Below, in pieces: positions 62,601-64,000 of a DNA stretch of 64,000 nt. The notes below the pieces were generated by a model. The model saw nothing but the letters and a program-made list of their open reading frames with translations. It made no database searches and was not told the DNA's origin. Numbering within the stretch: the first letter of the stretch is position 1; each line of letters starts with the position of its first letter. The stretch comes from Xenorhabdus lircayensis. Lineage in GTDB: Bacteria; Pseudomonadota; Gammaproteobacteria; Enterobacterales; Enterobacteriaceae. The position numbers and the translations under genes are program-made. Location of the stretch: positions 124,001-188,000 of the forward strand of contig NZ_JACOII010000044.1 in assembly GCF_016306625.1 (NCBI RefSeq), in the 5' to 3' direction.

Positions 62601-64000
62601 GATGCCCAGCTACATACCACCTTGGCTACCCTCGATGCTGAGCAGTGGGGGGCAAAATTCGATAAAGCCATTACAACGCTTGCTCAGGAACATAAGCTTG
62701 ACCAGCGTTGGATGCCGGTGATTGGTAATACTGAGGAGCAGGGGGAAGATCGTTATCGCGTTCAATTCATCAATCGCGATCACCCCGAGGAGATTCGTTG
62801 GATAAGCAGTAACGATGACACCTTTGTTGAATTCCGTCACTTTGTTGATGAACATATGCGCACCCTGGGCCAGCACTTCACCCTCGAACGCGGCCAGATA
62901 CGGCCCAAGGGCGGTGTCGGCGAAGCATCTCCGGTTGATGGGCTGAACGCTGGGTTTGCGGTACAGACGCTGATCCAGTGGTTTGCCGATAAGAACCGCA
63001 ACGATGCGGCACATGGGATCTCTTCGCCAGACCTGGCCACCGCACTCAAGATCCACAGTTACCTTAATTACGCTCAGATGGCGCACGGTGGCGTGAATGA
63101 CGTGGTCAAAGTTACCGAACTGGTGCGCACGGCGTTGCGTGGCGGAGTAGTGGTCGCCGAAACTTCGCTCAAGGAGTATTCTTCAGCCTTGGCTCATACC
63201 GTCAACGAAGGCATAGGCGCGCTTCTTGGTGTGGCCTTTGTCGGGCTGGACGCCTATGAATTGGCCCATGCCGAAACGGAAACACAGAAGGCGGTGTTCG
63301 GAACCCAGCTGGCGTTCGATTCGGCCAGCTTAGTTACCAGTGCTGCTGGGGTAGGTGCCGGACTGCTCGGTGCCTCGACGGCCTCGGCTGTACTCGGTGG
63401 AGCCGGAGTGATCTTTGGCGGACTCGCAGTGGGCTTTACGGCGCTGGCTCAAGCCTTTGGTGCGGTTGCCGAGGATGCCAAGGCGGTGGGCCGTTATTTC
63501 GACATGCTCGACAAGGCCTACAAGGGCAATGGCTATCGGTATGACAGCGAGAAGGGGGTGTTGGTGCCTTTGCCCGGGGCTGTGATCAAGACCTTGGATC
63601 TGCGCAATAATCAGATCGACTTCGACAGTCAGTACATTTATCGCACCCATTCGGGCTCTACCGGCTCGGGGGAAATCAATTATTTCTTTTGGGTTGGCGA
63701 TTTTCCAAAGATGGTCAATGACCGCAGTCAGGCAATCGAGGTGCGAAGCGGAATCGGTTACAAGGACGTTACCCATAAACTCGATCACAGCGACAGCAAC
63801 GTGCTGATCCTGCCGGGGACACCCAAATCCTTCATCAGGTACGAATATATGCAGCTCCCTGGCGCAACTACGCGCTACGATGCCGGTTTTGATGTGATTC
63901 GCAAGCTCGAAAAAGGTAAGCGTTTCGACTACGACTTCTACATCTTTCCGGGTGAGGTTACGATCCGTAGGATTCATCAGGAGTATGTGGTGACACCGAT
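59616..64000 (+). CDS. Mcf2-like insecticidal toxin, N-terminal 1,461 residues, runs off right edge
   Basis: The frame is open from the ATG at 59616 (AAGGAG seven bases upstream) to the window end. About residues 140-265 resemble the HopA1/HrmA type III effector family (RLTINVDKTYF, AVIYLSSAGVEHAHAIGSKL, VGKGIAYSETVEGESSSHGQ). Family knowledge: Photorhabdus Mcf2 carries an HrmA-like N-terminal domain. Residues about 700-905 look like a C58/PaToxP-type cysteine protease: Cys793 in GGRCYPLVRAM (an Arg-Cys-Tyr motif like that of MARTX MCF effectors), His882 in RNHSMMVG and Asp901 in YFYDPNVGIFAFD. Residues about 1195-1290 are long hydrophobic alanine/glycine-rich helices, followed by FDSQYIYRTHSG and INYFFWVGDFPKM, as in the TcdA/TcdB translocation domain. 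There is no signal peptide. The gene is more GC-rich than the flanks. Mcf1 and Mcf2 are 2,929 and 2,388 aa, so 900-1,500 residues may lie beyond the edge. Confidence 0.85.
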   Translation, partial: MPNNSYQSLLVSAQATLKEIRHKPGIKALIQDIKQGFSESGHKWTPELINKQKMLGKTLEKDAYIRYSNDRPVGVSGLNEGEQQSFVNDIKSLSAHTTTVDILVQGSEKTALSSQTDAVLGNADAFRVLPKDFDQRHSTRAKVGARLTINVDKTYFRALAKALTQLFNDDNRGWLEQAKIMGPKNLGQRTDQAVIYLSSAGVEHAHAIGSKLSELLPATAFIEHTPTGMYRVGKGIAYSETVEGESSSHGQSRARLIAAAGTESLLTDTPIEKTLSRTLQKRGYDIHNPALLAQAVRDRDLKGGLVPMGGGAEPRQGSADIQQLAIDPVSFAESNTISVETLVRSGRLPAEGHAQLVKVKTSLYEVEYTDRSTNDIAVAGANSVPAYFLGYNGSNQANALPAYVDIPKHAAPGSFLFTGTLSGCSVVVTNLDANTYRVYHDGRVNSSLLYDNVVMAVDYKDYQVAGTAEGLAAAYMQYVNDEWQLVFQRQEYQRDGQMLWPKLRSGEEPIAIQVANSQVTERNQIQFADYRERIHQQLKKIAAQFGVPIEGVSEGVYEEGEFSPHHPAIAAWIELRNKVQSKITADTQQLADKRSELYNIRSRTRESSQLALIDQQIKQLNITLEFYKAQYDSVLREVFSVEQSWLWQQIKSRDGIDAVLRINDTSIQGGGQEYDRSLGERYAIAETYQRREANTEFTDGLSNFQDISIPGFNDRMSALEMKGLFFDSPLTPKQRGALSGRITEASRAEYIDNVLKQTAVFSEDFQRAGSSFSRLVPQDFYLSLVEDVSGGRCYPLVRAMAVALSNSGEAGVNSLVEKLFLAAASPQAGSSTLLKKSLVRLHSNVEAVQASTVRGQVTLPEVVSLLKGVTGTSMFALNTRNHSMMVGSTVGDKGRRYYFYDPNVGIFAFDDSASFSRAMNKHLVKRNMAVRYGSLGNESVPVFNLLEIDPGKMARVPVGNGLDVADLTRPDELATVIEQRQWVKQTVSAQVKVAEDAQLHTTLATLDAEQWGAKFDKAITTLAQEHKLDQRWMPVIGNTEEQGEDRYRVQFINRDHPEEIRWISSNDDTFVEFRHFVDEHMRTLGQHFTLERGQIRPKGGVGEASPVDGLNAGFAVQTLIQWFADKNRNDAAHGISSPDLATALKIHSYLNYAQMAHGGVNDVVKVTELVRTALRGGVVVAETSLKEYSSALAHTVNEGIGALLGVAFVGLDAYELAHAETETQKAVFGTQLAFDSASLVTSAAGVGAGLLGASTASAVLGGAGVIFGGLAVGFTALAQAFGAVAEDAKAVGRYFDMLDKAYKGNGYRYDSEKGVLVPLPGAVIKTLDLRNNQIDFDSQYIYRTHSGSTGSGEINYFFWVGDFPKMVNDRSQAIEVRSGIGYKDVTHKLDHSDSNVLILPGTPKSFIRYEYMQLPGATTRYDAGFDVIRKLEKGKRFDYDFYIFPGEVTIRRIHQEYVVTP

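Noticed and set aside
1..64000. CRISPR array, tRNA or rRNA genes.
   Set aside because: The short repeats are tandem or dispersed without regular spacers, and I found no cloverleaf or rRNA-like sequence.

Overview
This window looks like the chromosome of an entomopathogenic enterobacterium, most likely Xenorhabdus or Photorhabdus. The reasons are moderate GC with AT-rich intergenic DNA, large non-ribosomal peptide synthetases (NRPS) with E and dual-type C domains, a PAS-LuxR orphan regulator, and a toxin of the Mcf (makes caterpillars floppy) family. The genus is inferred from content, not from a database match.

Layout. Bases 1-7775 (minus) are the first 2,591 residues of an NRPS that runs off the left edge (C-A-T-E-C-A-T-C...). 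After a 0.9 kb AT-rich gap comes a complete myo-inositol catabolic locus: an RpiR-type repressor (minus) diverges from iolA, iolD, iolG, a sodium/solute symporter, a second Gfo/Idh/MocA oxidoreductase, an iolC-DUF2090 fusion, iolE and iolB (9.8-21.6 kb). A repeated palindrome close to TGAAATnTATATTTCA lies before four of its transcription blocks and is a candidate operator. Bases 21.6-30.1 kb hold an NCS1 permease with a PAS-LuxR regulator, an XRE regulator overlapping a VUT/YhhQ-type transporter, an AraC-GyrI regulator, a TetR/HPP divergent pair with two matching operators, and a YegD-type Hsp70 protein.

Bases 30.2-56.3 kb (minus) are two consecutive NRPS genes (4,738 and 3,961 aa) joined by a docking pair and a 4-nt gap. 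Together they form a seven-module line with a starter C domain and a TE. The adenylation pockets read Thr, Ser, X, X, X, X, Ser, where X is one repeated pocket I cannot assign. E domains sit in modules 4 and 5. The likely product is an acylated heptapeptide, possibly cyclised. Three different A-domain cores sit in an otherwise nearly identical scaffold, which suggests natural subdomain exchange.

Bases 57.7-64.0 kb are a toxin island fragment: an IS110-type transposase remnant, a decayed RtxB-type exporter that has lost its whole ATPase domain, and the 5' 4.4 kb of a large Mcf2-like toxin. The toxin has a HopA1/HrmA-like N-terminal part, a C58-type cysteine protease domain with an Arg-Cys-Tyr motif, and the start of a TcdA/TcdB-type translocation domain; the gene continues beyond the window.

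A thread running through the window is the recurrence of short tandem duplications of 14-17 bp, mostly 15 bp, both in frame inside the NRPS genes and in leader regions.
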